The position numbers and the translations under genes were made by a program. Below are positions 27,170-35,204 of a stretch of 55,429 bases of DNA, one piece after another. The notes beneath the pieces are model-generated. The model saw nothing but the letters and a program-made list of their open reading frames with translations. It was not told the origin of the DNA and made no database searches. The DNA comes from JBHELG01 sp046263195 (lineage in GTDB: Bacteria; Actinomycetota; Nitriliruptoria; Nitriliruptorales; JAHWKO01): positions 1-55,429 of the forward strand of contig JBHELG010000021.1 of the NCBI GenBank assembly GCA_046263195.1, given 5' to 3'. Position 1 is the stretch's first letter; each line of letters starts with the position of its first letter.

Positions 27170-27371
27170 GACGCCTCCTTCCTCCGCGCGAGAAGCTTGC
27201 TGAGCGGAAGGGTAGGGCGATCACGCGCCTCGCGACCCCCGGTTCGAGACGCGTCTCCCGCCTGCATGACCTTTGGCACGCGGGACGCGACTTGCTCTTC
27301 TGCCACGAGAACTGCTCATCGTCGTCAGGGGTCGTAGGCTGAAGGCGACGCTCGAGGAGCGAAGGAGGCTA

Positions 27372-28442
27372 GTGACGGTCACCCCTCGACGGGGGACACC
27401 CCCGCTCCCCATTGCAGTGCGGGGGACACCCCCCCTCCCCCGGGACCAGCTTCAGCGTCCTCTTCGGGACCTACGCGTTTCGGTCACCGATCGCTGCAAC
27501 TTCCGTTGCCGCTACTGCATGCCGCGCGAGGCATTCGGACCCGCCTTCCGCTTCGTCGACCGCGCTGATCTCCTCACGTTCGAGGAGATAGCACGCATCG
27601 TTGGCATCTTTGCTCGTCTCGGAGTGGGAAAAGTACGGATCACCGGAGGTGAGCCACTCCTGCGCCGGGACATCGAACGGCTCGTCGGCATGATCGTGGG
27701 CACAGAGGGCATCGCCGATGTGGCCATGACCACGAACGGCACCTTGCTGCCCCATAAGGCCCACGCGTTGCGCGAGGCGGGACTCGGCCGCGTCACGGTG
27801 AGTCTGGACTCGCTCGACGATGCGGCGTTTCGGGCCATGAGTGATGTGAACCTGCCCGTCGCGGTCGTCCTCGACGGCATCGCCTCAGCACAGGAGGCGG
27901 GATTCGATCCCATCAAGATCAACTCTGTCGTGAAACGTGGGGTGAACGACTCAGGCATTCTCGAGCTTGCCCGGTTCGGAAGGGAACGCGGTCACATCAT
28001 CCGGTTCATCGAGTACATGGACGTGGGCACGACCAATGGGTGGCGGCTTGACGATGTCGTCCCCGCAGAGGAGATCGTGGCCCGGATCAACGCCCTACAT
28101 CCGCTCGAACCAGCGCCTCCCACGGTGAGCGGAGAGGTGGCGAGTCGCTACCGCTACCGTGATGGCGGAGGCGAGATCGGGGTGATCGCGTCGGTCACCC
28201 GGCCCTTCTGCCAGGCCTGCTCCCGAGCCCGACTCAGCCCCCTGGGGGAGCTCTATACCTGTCTCTTCGCGGCGTCCGGTCAGGACCTGCGTACCCTCGT
28301 GAGGCGCGGAGCGGGCGACGACGAACTCGAGGCGATCATTCGGGGGGTATGGCGAGCGCGGGACGACCGCTATTCAGAGCTGCGTACGGCGGCCGGCACG
28401 TCGCGTCCGCCGAAGGTCGAGATGTCGTACATCGGCGGATGA
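27372..28442 (+). CDS. moaA: GTP 3',8-cyclase MoaA (molybdenum cofactor synthesis)
   Basis: MoaA is the radical-SAM enzyme that begins molybdopterin synthesis from GTP. The 356-residue sequence has the SAM cluster motif CNFRCRYC, the TGGEPLLRRDI stretch, the C-terminal cluster motif CQACSRARLSPLGELYTC (Cys-x2-Cys-x13-Cys), and the C-terminal double glycine (SYIGG) needed by the family. GTG 27372 has a strong gaaggagg Shine-Dalgarno. A GTG at 27417 is an alternative, because the first ~20 codons are two copies of a hairpin repeat. No other moa genes are near. Its stop lies just before the purF promoter region. Confidence 0.95.
   Translation: MTVTPRRGTPPLPIAVRGTPPLPRDQLQRPLRDLRVSVTDRCNFRCRYCMPREAFGPAFRFVDRADLLTFEEIARIVGIFARLGVGKVRITGGEPLLRRDIERLVGMIVGTEGIADVAMTTNGTLLPHKAHALREAGLGRVTVSLDSLDDAAFRAMSDVNLPVAVVLDGIASAQEAGFDPIKINSVVKRGVNDSGILELARFGRERGHIIRFIEYMDVGTTNGWRLDDVVPAEEIVARINALHPLEPAPPTVSGEVASRYRYRDGGGEIGVIASVTRPFCQACSRARLSPLGELYTCLFAASGQDLRTLVRRGAGDDELEAIIRGVWRARDDRYSELRTAAGTSRPPKVEMSYIGG
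27391..27440 (+). repeat. Tandem GGGGGACACCCCC hairpin repeats in the moaA 5' end
   Basis: A 20-bp unit, GGGGGACACCCCC plus gctcccc, occurs at 27391-27410 and 27421-27440 with one difference and a 30-bp period. Each forms a GGGGG/CCCCC hairpin. Both are in frame and encode RGTPPLP twice. Confidence 0.7.
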
Positions 28443-28537
28443 GCGTCTTCGGCCACAGGTCGTCGCGGCTGCGTGGAAAGCCCAGCCGCAGGCCCAACTC
28501 GGCCTTGCGTGCCACCCCACGTACACTGAGCGTCTCC

Positions 28538-30106
28538 ATGCTCCCGAGTGGCGAGGAACCCCCCGTGGCGTCAGCGCCTGCCGGCCGTGGCCCGCTACCC
28601 CTCTCCTCGGGTACGCAGGGTCCCGATGACGACCTGATCGACCCCGCCCTGTTGGCCGAAGGGCCCCGTGAAGAGTGCGGGGTGTTCGGCGTGTACGCGC
28701 CGGGTGACGAGGTTTCGAAGCTGACCTATTACGGCCTCTACGCCCTTCAGCACCGCGGACAAGAGTCCGCCGGCATGGCGGTTTCGGACGGTAGACAGAT
28801 CGTCGTGACCAAGGACATGGGGCTTGTCAGTCAGGTGTTCCGGGAGTCGACGCTTGCGGCACTCGAAGGCGACCTCGCGGTGGGCCATGTTCGCTACTCC
28901 ACCACAGGCACCTCGTCCTGGACGAACGCGCAGCCCCAGTTCCGTGAGACGCTGCATGGAGGACAACTCGCCCTCTGTCACAACGGGAACCTCTGCAATA
29001 CCGCCGACGTCGCCCGCATGCTCGCCTCCGGGAGCCTGCGCGACCGGGACTCAGCAGGAGCGCAGAGAGGGGACTGGGTGGGTCACAGCGACAGCGGCCT
29101 GCTCGCCTCGCTTCTCGCCCTCCAAGAGGAGGACTCTCTCGAGGAGGCGATCGTGCGCACGGTCGGAAAGCTCGAGGGGGCCTTCTCACTCGTCATCATG
29201 GACGAGCGGCGCCTCTACGGCGTGCGGGACCGCCACGGCGTACGGCCCCTCCACCTCGGACGGCTTCCCAGCGGAGGCATGGCGATCGCCTCCGAGAAGG
29301 CGGCCCTTGACATCATCGGAGCGGTCGAACTGCGGGAGGTCGAGCCGGGGGAGCTCGTGATCGTCGACGAGACAGGCATGCGGTCGCGTCGTTTCGGTGA
29401 GCCCGACCTGAAGTTCTGCCTCTTCGAGTGGGTCTACTTGGCCCGCCCCGACGAGCGGCAGCGCGGAGCCAGCGTCTACACGGCGCGACGTGCCATGGGA
29501 CGGGCACTGGCCCTTCAGGCACCGGTCGAAGCGGACCTGGTCATTCCCGTGCCCGACTCGGGGACCGCGGCAGCTGCCGGCTATGCCGAGGAATCCGGCC
29601 TGCCCTACGCCGAGGGGCTCGTGAAGAACCGCTACGTCGGGCGCACGTTCATCCAGCCGTCGCAGTCCCTGCGCCGGCTCGGGATCCGGCTGAAGCTGAA
29701 CCCCCTCCGCTCGGTGATCGAGGACCAGCGGCTCGTCGTCGTAGACGACTCCATCGTACGGGGCAACACCTCACGGGAGCTCGTGCGGATGCTGCGTGCA
29801 GCCGGCGCCGCCGAGGTACACCTCCGCATCACGTCCCCGCCCATCCAGCACCCCTGCTACTACGGCATCGACATGGCAAACCGGGAGCAACTCATCGCGG
29901 CGTGCATGTCGATCGACGAGGTGGCCGAGTTCGTCGGAGCAGACTCGCTGCACTACCTCTCGCTCGACGCGCTCGTCGACGCCACCCCTCACGCGAAGAG
30001 CGAGTTGTGCCGCGCCTGCTTCGATGGCGTCTATCCCATCCCCGTCGCGAAGGAGCACACGACGCACGCTGCGGTGAAGTTCGAGCTCGAGCCAGAACAC
30101 GTCTAG
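28538..30106 (+). CDS. purF: Amidophosphoribosyltransferase PurF
   Basis: PurF makes phosphoribosylamine from PRPP and glutamine, the committed step of purine synthesis. The 522-residue sequence begins with a ~46-residue stretch before the catalytic Cys (REECGVFGVYA), likely removed as a propeptide. It then has HVRYSTTG, CHNGNL, the PRPP site VVVDDSIVRGNTSRELV, and the iron-sulfur type cysteines (KFCLFEW, HPCYYGID, LCRACFDG), as in Bacillus-type PurF. I choose ATG 28538 because upstream frames overlap moaA; TACACT ten bases before suggests an almost leaderless start. Confidence 0.96.
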   Translation: MLPSGEEPPVASAPAGRGPLPLSSGTQGPDDDLIDPALLAEGPREECGVFGVYAPGDEVSKLTYYGLYALQHRGQESAGMAVSDGRQIVVTKDMGLVSQVFRESTLAALEGDLAVGHVRYSTTGTSSWTNAQPQFRETLHGGQLALCHNGNLCNTADVARMLASGSLRDRDSAGAQRGDWVGHSDSGLLASLLALQEEDSLEEAIVRTVGKLEGAFSLVIMDERRLYGVRDRHGVRPLHLGRLPSGGMAIASEKAALDIIGAVELREVEPGELVIVDETGMRSRRFGEPDLKFCLFEWVYLARPDERQRGASVYTARRAMGRALALQAPVEADLVIPVPDSGTAAAAGYAEESGLPYAEGLVKNRYVGRTFIQPSQSLRRLGIRLKLNPLRSVIEDQRLVVVDDSIVRGNTSRELVRMLRAAGAAEVHLRITSPPIQHPCYYGIDMANREQLIAACMSIDEVAEFVGADSLHYLSLDALVDATPHAKSELCRACFDGVYPIPVAKEHTTHAAVKFELEPEHV

Positions 30107-30122
30107 CGGCGCGGTTCTACGC

Positions 30123-30500
30123 TCAGCCTCCGCCGCTCTGTCCACGGGCGAGGCGAGCCCCGAGGTAGGCCGCGCTCACTGACGCCACGAGGGCGAGCCA
30201 GCGTCGGAGTGTGGGAAGCTCTCGCCAGCCGGCGAGCGTTGCCACCGCGTCGCCCGCATCTGCCAGGGCGGACGCCTCGAGCCATCCGCGGGGCGACTCG
30301 CCGTGCTCGAGGGCGATCAAGGCACCGAGGCCGAGCGCCGCATCCCGAACCCCCAAGGCACGCGCAAGCGCTTTGACTGCTGGCTCCGCGGCCCCCTCAC
30401 CGACCCAGGCTCGTGCCACGAAACTCGGGGCGACCAGAAATAGGGTGCCGAGTCCGACGCGGGTAGCCGCCAGGACGCGCGCCAACTGCTGATCCTCCAT
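30123..30500 (-). CDS. Small integral membrane protein, unknown function
   Basis: A 125-residue protein with about three hydrophobic helices (RVGLGTLFLVAPSFVARAWV, LGVRDAALGLGALIAL, RWLALVASVSAAYLGARLA). It resembles the small actinobacterial membrane proteins annotated only as domains of unknown function. The ATG at 30500 has an aggag Shine-Dalgarno. It converges with purF, 16 bp away. Confidence 0.65.
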   Translation of the reverse strand: MEDQQLARVLAATRVGLGTLFLVAPSFVARAWVGEGAAEPAVKALARALGVRDAALGLGALIALEHGESPRGWLEASALADAGDAVATLAGWRELPTLRRWLALVASVSAAYLGARLARGQSGGG

Positions 30501-30563
30501 AAGGGCTCCTGTAACTCAGGGGCTATCCTCCCCGCACGCTTCGGTCGTGGGGACTGTCCGGCG

Positions 30564-31757
30564 CTAGAAGAACTCCGACATCCAAGGCGGGGGGCCGGCA
30601 AACAGCGAGGCGAGTGCGGCAAGATCGGATTCACTGGCCGCAACAAGTAGACCCAAACGGGAAAGCAGCGGCGGCGAGGCGTAGCCCGTGTAGAGCGGCG
30701 CAAGGGCGTTCACCGACAGCCGGACTCTTCCGAGGCCTCCCGGCTCGAGAGTTGCCGTGCCGTCTCGAACGCGCAGCACGTGCCGCCCATCGTTCCAGGG
30801 TGCGTGAGTGTCGCTGATCTCGAGGTGCACCGTCACGTCGCGGTCATCCGGATAGCCGCGGCGCTGACCGCTCCGGCCGCGTCGACGATCCGCGTCATCC
30901 AGCGCAGGTCTCCGATGGTCTCAGCGTCCTGTTCGGGGAGGAGCAGCGTCAACGGCTCCTCCGCGCCCGCGAAGAATGTGATGCGGGTCGTCATCGAGCG
31001 GTTGATGCGATGAGGTCGCCAAAGTGCCAGTAGGGCCTCCCGATCCACTGCGAGGAGCTCGTCGGCCGCCCTAGCGACCCACTCGTCAGCGACGCTCGCC
31101 CGCAGCTGCCGAAATGCGAGATACCCCCGAATCCCGGCATCCTCCTCGGCGACGTAGAGGTAATGGTGCTCTTCGCCGGTCAGATACCCGTGCAACCGAC
31201 GGCCACCACCACTCGTTTCGATGCACGAAGCCGTTCGTCTTGGTGGCGACTGTGGCATAGGTGGCAGCGAGGCGTTCGAGGTCCGACTCACCCGAGGGGC
31301 ACACAGCGACGCGTGCGGCTGGAGGCGGCAGCGTCGCGAGGGAGCGAAGTGGGACCCGACGATGGACCCGGTAGCCGGCCACCTCCCACCCCATCCGCCG
31401 GTATGGGACAGCGGTGGCGGGATAGAGGGTGCTGATCACTTCGCCCCGCTCGTGCATGACTTCGAGCGTGGCCCCGAGCAGCCGTGTGACGACACCGCTA
31501 CCGCATCGATGGGGGACGACGGCGACGCTTGCGACCCCTCCCATGGGCACGGGACGCCCTCCGAAGAACTGTGCCAGCTCGTGGACGACCGCAGTGGCGA
31601 TGAGCTGGCCAGCGTCGAATGCCCCCAGGGTGCGATCCAGTCGGAGGGAAGCCCGGTAGTCCTGGAGTTGCTGCGGTGAGATGTTGAAGGCCTGCGTCCG
31701 GATGCGGAAGGCGGCCTCGAGCTCGTCGGTCGTGAGCGGGCGGATCTCGAGCACCAT
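30564..31757 (-). pseudogene. eis: Eis-type GNAT acetyltransferase, broken by two frameshifts
   Basis: Three overlapping minus-strand frames together make one ~398-codon protein of the Eis (enhanced intracellular survival) acetyltransferase family. The first (to about 31200) gives the GNAT domain with GVASVAVVPHRCGSGVVTRLL, the acetyl-CoA loop. A shift near 31198-31206 (tggtggtggccg; one extra base would explain it) joins FVHRNEWWW to RRLHGYLTGEEHHYLYV. A second shift near 30850-30885 joins the middle part to RRGYPDDRDVTVHLEISDTH, the sterol-carrier-like C-terminal domain ending in PPWMSEFF. The total length matches intact Eis proteins. Either a real pseudogene or assembly errors. Confidence 0.75.
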
Positions 31758-31851
31758 GGCGAGAGGCTACGCCAGAGGCGAGGCGAACAGCGCCGCCAGC
31801 GGCCTGCGGCTGCTGTCAGCAGAGAACCTGCACCCCTGCCATGATGCGGAC

Positions 31852-32943
31852 ATGGGCGAGCCTGAAGGCGACCAGTCCCACCAGCGGTCCTGGGCAGGCC
31901 AAGACCGCTCTCCCACCCCTGTCTCCTACGCCGATTCTGGCGTCGACCTGGACGCCGCGGACCGTTACATCGCCCTCATTCGCGGCGCAGTGGACGACAC
32001 GCGGCGCCCGGAAGTCATCGGCGGCATCGGGGGCTTCGCCGGACTGTTTGCCTTCGCAGCCCACCGTTACGTCGACCCCGTACTCGTGAGCAGCACCGAC
32101 GGCGTCGGCACGAAGGTCGAACTCGCACGCCGACTCGACGTGTTGGAGACCGTCGGGCTGGACCTCGTGGCGATGGTCGTGGATGACCTCGTCGTCAGCG
32201 GCGCGGAGCCTCTTTTTCTGACTGACTACCTCGCCGTCGGTCGGCTCGAGCCCGAGCGCGTCAGTCGCATCGTCAGCGGTGTGAGCGAGGGTTGTCGTAT
32301 CGCAGGCTGTGCGCTCATCGGGGGCGAGACGGCCGAACATCCCGGCCTCATGGCCGAGGACGCGTTCGACTTGGCAGGCTTCGGCGTCGGAGTGGTGGAG
32401 CGTGATCGCATGCTCACCCCCGACAGGGTTCGGGCCGGCGACGTGCTCGTCGCCATGGCCTCGAGCGGCCTGCACGCCAACGGCTACAGTCTTGTGCGGC
32501 GCCTGATCGAGGGACTCGACCTGCACGAGGCCCATGGACTGGGCCGTCCGCTCGGAGAGGTGCTGCTTACTCCGACGCGCATCTACGTGCAGGACTGCCT
32601 CGCCCTCGCAACCGCGGTCGACGTACATGCCTTCTGCCACGTCACCGGGGGGGGGTTGCCTGGCAACCTGCCACGTGTGCTGCCGGAGGGACTGGGCGGG
32701 CTCATTGACGCCTCCAGCTGGGAGCGTCCAGCCGTCTTCGAGGTGCTCCGTGGACTCGGCCCGGTTTCCGAGGGGGAGATGTGGCGAACATTCAACCTCG
32801 GTGTCGGCATGGTCGCGGTCGTCTCAGCGGGAGACAGCGACGGCGCCGTGCGTCTGCTCAGGAGCCGTGGAGTCGAGGGATGGGTGATGGGCAGCGTGCA
32901 AGAGGGATCGGGAGTCGATATCGCTTCTGGGGGCCGAACCTGA
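31852..32943 (+). CDS. purM: Phosphoribosylformylglycinamidine cyclo-ligase PurM
   Basis: PurM (AIR synthetase) closes the imidazole ring of FGAM with ATP. The 363-residue protein has YADSGVDLDAADRYIALIR, GGIGGFAGLFAF, SSTDGVGTKVELARRL, LIGGETAEHPGLM, SSGLHANGYSLVRR and HVTGGGLPGNLPRVLPEGL. The ATG at 31852 has no Shine-Dalgarno but a CATGAT hexamer six bases before it, so it may be leaderless. Codons about 11-20 (QRSWAGQDRSPT) are encoded by a copy of the dispersed palindromic repeat, giving an N terminus unlike the family's. Confidence 0.95.
   Translation: MGEPEGDQSHQRSWAGQDRSPTPVSYADSGVDLDAADRYIALIRGAVDDTRRPEVIGGIGGFAGLFAFAAHRYVDPVLVSSTDGVGTKVELARRLDVLETVGLDLVAMVVDDLVVSGAEPLFLTDYLAVGRLEPERVSRIVSGVSEGCRIAGCALIGGETAEHPGLMAEDAFDLAGFGVGVVERDRMLTPDRVRAGDVLVAMASSGLHANGYSLVRRLIEGLDLHEAHGLGRPLGEVLLTPTRIYVQDCLALATAVDVHAFCHVTGGGLPGNLPRVLPEGLGGLIDASSWERPAVFEVLRGLGPVSEGEMWRTFNLGVGMVAVVSAGDSDGAVRLLRSRGVEGWVMGSVQEGSGVDIASGGRT
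31883..31909 (+). repeat. Palindromic repeat copy inside the purM coding start
   Basis: AGCGGTCCTGG (31883-31893), loop gcagg, CCAAGACCGCT (31899-31909): an 11-bp inverted repeat with one mismatch. It is the same core as the intergenic family, here translated as part of PurM. Confidence 0.75.
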
Positions 32944-32983
32944 CCTGCTCGAGAGCGGCCACCGGAGGGTCCCACCGGGAGGG

Positions 32984-33835
32984 TCACTCGCCAGCCGCCG
33001 TCACCTGGGAATGAGCGCGCGAGGAAACGCCGCAATACCGCGCTGAACCTGTCGGACTGTCGACGGCCGGCAGGTGACCGCAGCCGGGAAGAATGGTCAG
33101 CGTCGCCTGCGGTAGTCGGGCCGCCGCGCGATGGGCATGCGTCATGGGCACGACCCGGTCACGGTCGCCCCAGACGACGAGCGTTGTCACGTCGAGCCGG
33201 GGGAGTTCGTCGACGACGACATCGCGCTGTCCGTGCAGATCGATGTGGGCCCGAAGTCCTGCCAGCTCCCCCTCCAGGAAGCCCGGTCGACAGGTCAGCG
33301 CAGCCTGTCGCGTCAGCCAGGCGGCCGGCACCCGCCGGACGTCTCCGAAGAGGAGCGTCGATCGGCCGAGGAGACGCTGGACCTTCCCGATTGGCGTCGT
33401 GGTCCAGAGCGCCGCCGCCTCCCCGACGCCAGGGGGGGTGGGGAGTTGCAAGACGGAAGAGACCTCGAGGCCCAACCCGACACTCGCCACGAGCCCGAGG
33501 GCCGCGACCTGGTCGGCGGGTTCAGGGCGAGCCTGAGGGCGATGAGGCCACCGAGCGAGTTTGCTATGAGCGCGACGGGCTCATAGGCGACCTCCTCGGC
33601 GAAGGCCGCGACGAAGGAGGCGAACCATGCGGCCGTGCAGCGGGGGGGTCGGCTGCCCGGCGCAAAGCCCGGCAGGTCAAGGGAATGGAGGCGATAGAAG
33701 GGCGCGAGAAAGCCCAGGACAGCAGACCACTGCGACCGATCCTCCCAGAGCGTGGAGAAGGATGACGGGGCGGCCGCTGCCGGCTATGGCACACGTCGTC
33801 GTCAACCCGCCGACGGTGATGTGTCGCTCGTCCAC
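32984..33835 (-). pseudogene. Alpha/beta-hydrolase, broken by frameshifts
   Basis: Joined minus-strand frames encode one hydrolase. It starts at GTG 33835 (DERHITVGGLTTTCAIAGSG, then RPVILLHALGGS). A shift near 33725-33745 leads to WSAVLGFLAPFYRLHSLDLP and the nucleophile elbow ALIANSLGGLIAL (Ser). A second near 33512-33520 leads to DQVAALGLVASVGLGLEVSS. The rest contains VVWGDRDRVVPMTHA (Asp) and GCGHLPAVDSP (His). A third shift near 33050-33058 would restore DRFSAVLRRFLARSFP, the usual family C terminus. The catalytic triad is therefore present but split over frames. It lies nine bases after the stop of the dehydrogenase gene, as its operon partner. Confidence 0.7.
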
Positions 33836-33844
33836 CTCTGCTGC

Positions 33845-34924
33845 TCAGGAGGTGGGGCGCAGGTGGAAGCGGCGTAGGCGGCCGACGGCCGCGATGCGCT
33901 GCTCCGCGAGCCGTCTGGCTGCGGCTTCCGTCGTCGCCCCGAGGTGGTGAGCGAGTGAGAGCACCTGCCTGAGCGTGCCCCCGATCTCGCGTGTTTTCGC
34001 CCGTGCCCGCTGCGGTGAGTAGCCGCCAGGCAGCAACTCGTCGGCAACCTGCACGAGCCCGCCGACGTTGACGACGAAGTCGGGGGCGTAGACAACTCCG
34101 CGCTCCCGAAGCCGGTCGGCGTCCCCTAGCGTCGCGAGCTGGTTGTTCGCCCCGCCGCATACGGCTGCAACCCTCAGCCTGGGGATGGTGCGCTCGTTGA
34201 GCGTCCCTCCGAGCGCGTTCGGCGACAAGATGTCGGCTTCCACGTCGTAGACCTCTTCCGGTTCCACAACCTCGGCTCCCGATTCCGTTACAACCCGATC
34301 GACCGCCTCCAGGTTTACGTCCGTCACCGTGAGCTTCGCTCCCGCTTGTGCAAGATGCGACGCGAGGCGCGATCCGACTTTGCCGAGGCCCTGGATCGCC
34401 ACGTGACGACCGGAGAGGTTCTCGTCCCTCCACAGCGCGTCAGCGAGGGCTTGCAGGGCAACCAAGACGCCGTAGGCAGTCATGATGCCGCTGTCGCCCG
34501 AGCCACCGTGCGCCTCGTCCATGCCGGTCACCCAGCGACATTCGCGAGCCACGATCTCCATGTCCCGCGGATAGGTGCCGACGTCGCAGGCCGTGATGTA
34601 TCGGCCGTTCAAGCTTTCCACCAGACGGCCGTAGGCCCGAAGTAGCGGCTCCGATTTGGTCGTGGCCGGATCGCCCAATATCACGGCCTTTCCGCCTCCG
34701 AGATCGAGGCCCGCACAGGCCGCCTTGTATGTCATAGCCGAGCTGAGACGCAGGGCGTCGACGAGCGCCTCCTCCTCCGTGTCGTAGGGGTAGAAGCGTG
34801 TGCCGCCCAGCGACGGACCCAGTGCCGTGGAGTGGACCGCGATGATGCAGCGCATCCCCGTCTCGCCATCCGCGCCGTAAACCACCTGCTCGTGGCCGTC
34901 GAAGAACGCGAATGGTCCCTTCAT
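33845..34924 (-). CDS. Leucine/valine/phenylalanine-type amino acid dehydrogenase
   Basis: A 359-residue NAD-dependent oxidative deaminase of branched-chain or aromatic amino acids. It has the Glu/Leu/Phe/Val dehydrogenase elements SLGGTRFYPY, YKAACAGLDLGGGKAVI (catalytic Lys), ACDVGTYPRDMEIVARE, the Rossmann loop IQGLGKVGSRLASHL, and SPNALGGTLNERTIP, CGGANNQL. Valine dehydrogenase is the usual form in actinobacteria, but the substrate cannot be fixed from sequence alone. The ATG is at 34924; the upstream gap holds two diverged units of the AGCGGTCTTGG family. Confidence 0.93.
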   Translation of the reverse strand: MKGPFAFFDGHEQVVYGADGETGMRCIIAVHSTALGPSLGGTRFYPYDTEEEALVDALRLSSAMTYKAACAGLDLGGGKAVILGDPATTKSEPLLRAYGRLVESLNGRYITACDVGTYPRDMEIVARECRWVTGMDEAHGGSGDSGIMTAYGVLVALQALADALWRDENLSGRHVAIQGLGKVGSRLASHLAQAGAKLTVTDVNLEAVDRVVTESGAEVVEPEEVYDVEADILSPNALGGTLNERTIPRLRVAAVCGGANNQLATLGDADRLRERGVVYAPDFVVNVGGLVQVADELLPGGYSPQRARAKTREIGGTLRQVLSLAHHLGATTEAAARRLAEQRIAAVGRLRRFHLRPTS

Positions 34925-34939
34925 CGGGCCCTCCCGCCT

Positions 34940-35050
34940 GCGGGGTCTCGCAGGCCAAATACCGTGACTACGACCTCTCCCTCACAGTCCCATCCGCCTC
35001 CGTCCGGTAGGCCCATGACCGTTGCTCCGGCCTCCCGATGAGACAAGGCC
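34940..35050 (-). repeat. Two diverged AGCGGTCTTGG units upstream of the dehydrogenase
   Basis: On the minus strand GGAGGCCGGAGCAACGGTCATGGGCC (in parts; about 35010-35036) matches the unit at 4955-4980. Closer to the gene, agaggtcgtagtcacggtat and ttggcctgcgagacc match the unit at about 21170-21195. No coding sequence is seen in 34925-35204 apart from these units and the next promoter. Confidence 0.6.
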
Positions 35051-35191
35051 GTTATTTCCGTCCCCCGGGAAAGCCACGGTCGCTCCTCCGGCTGCCCACC
35101 CTTCATGGCACCTCCGTCGTCGATGCTTCACGCCGGGCTCACGGCGGACCGTGAGCGCAGCCTATGCGCGCGTAGTCCCTGGTTCTGCGTG

Positions 35192-35197
35192 TACGTT
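35192..35197 (+). promoter_or_regulatory. Probable -10 box of a leaderless transcript
   Basis: TACGTT ends seven bases before ATG 35205, and no Shine-Dalgarno is present. Confidence 0.45.
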
Positions 35198-35204
35198 TCC
35201 AGCC

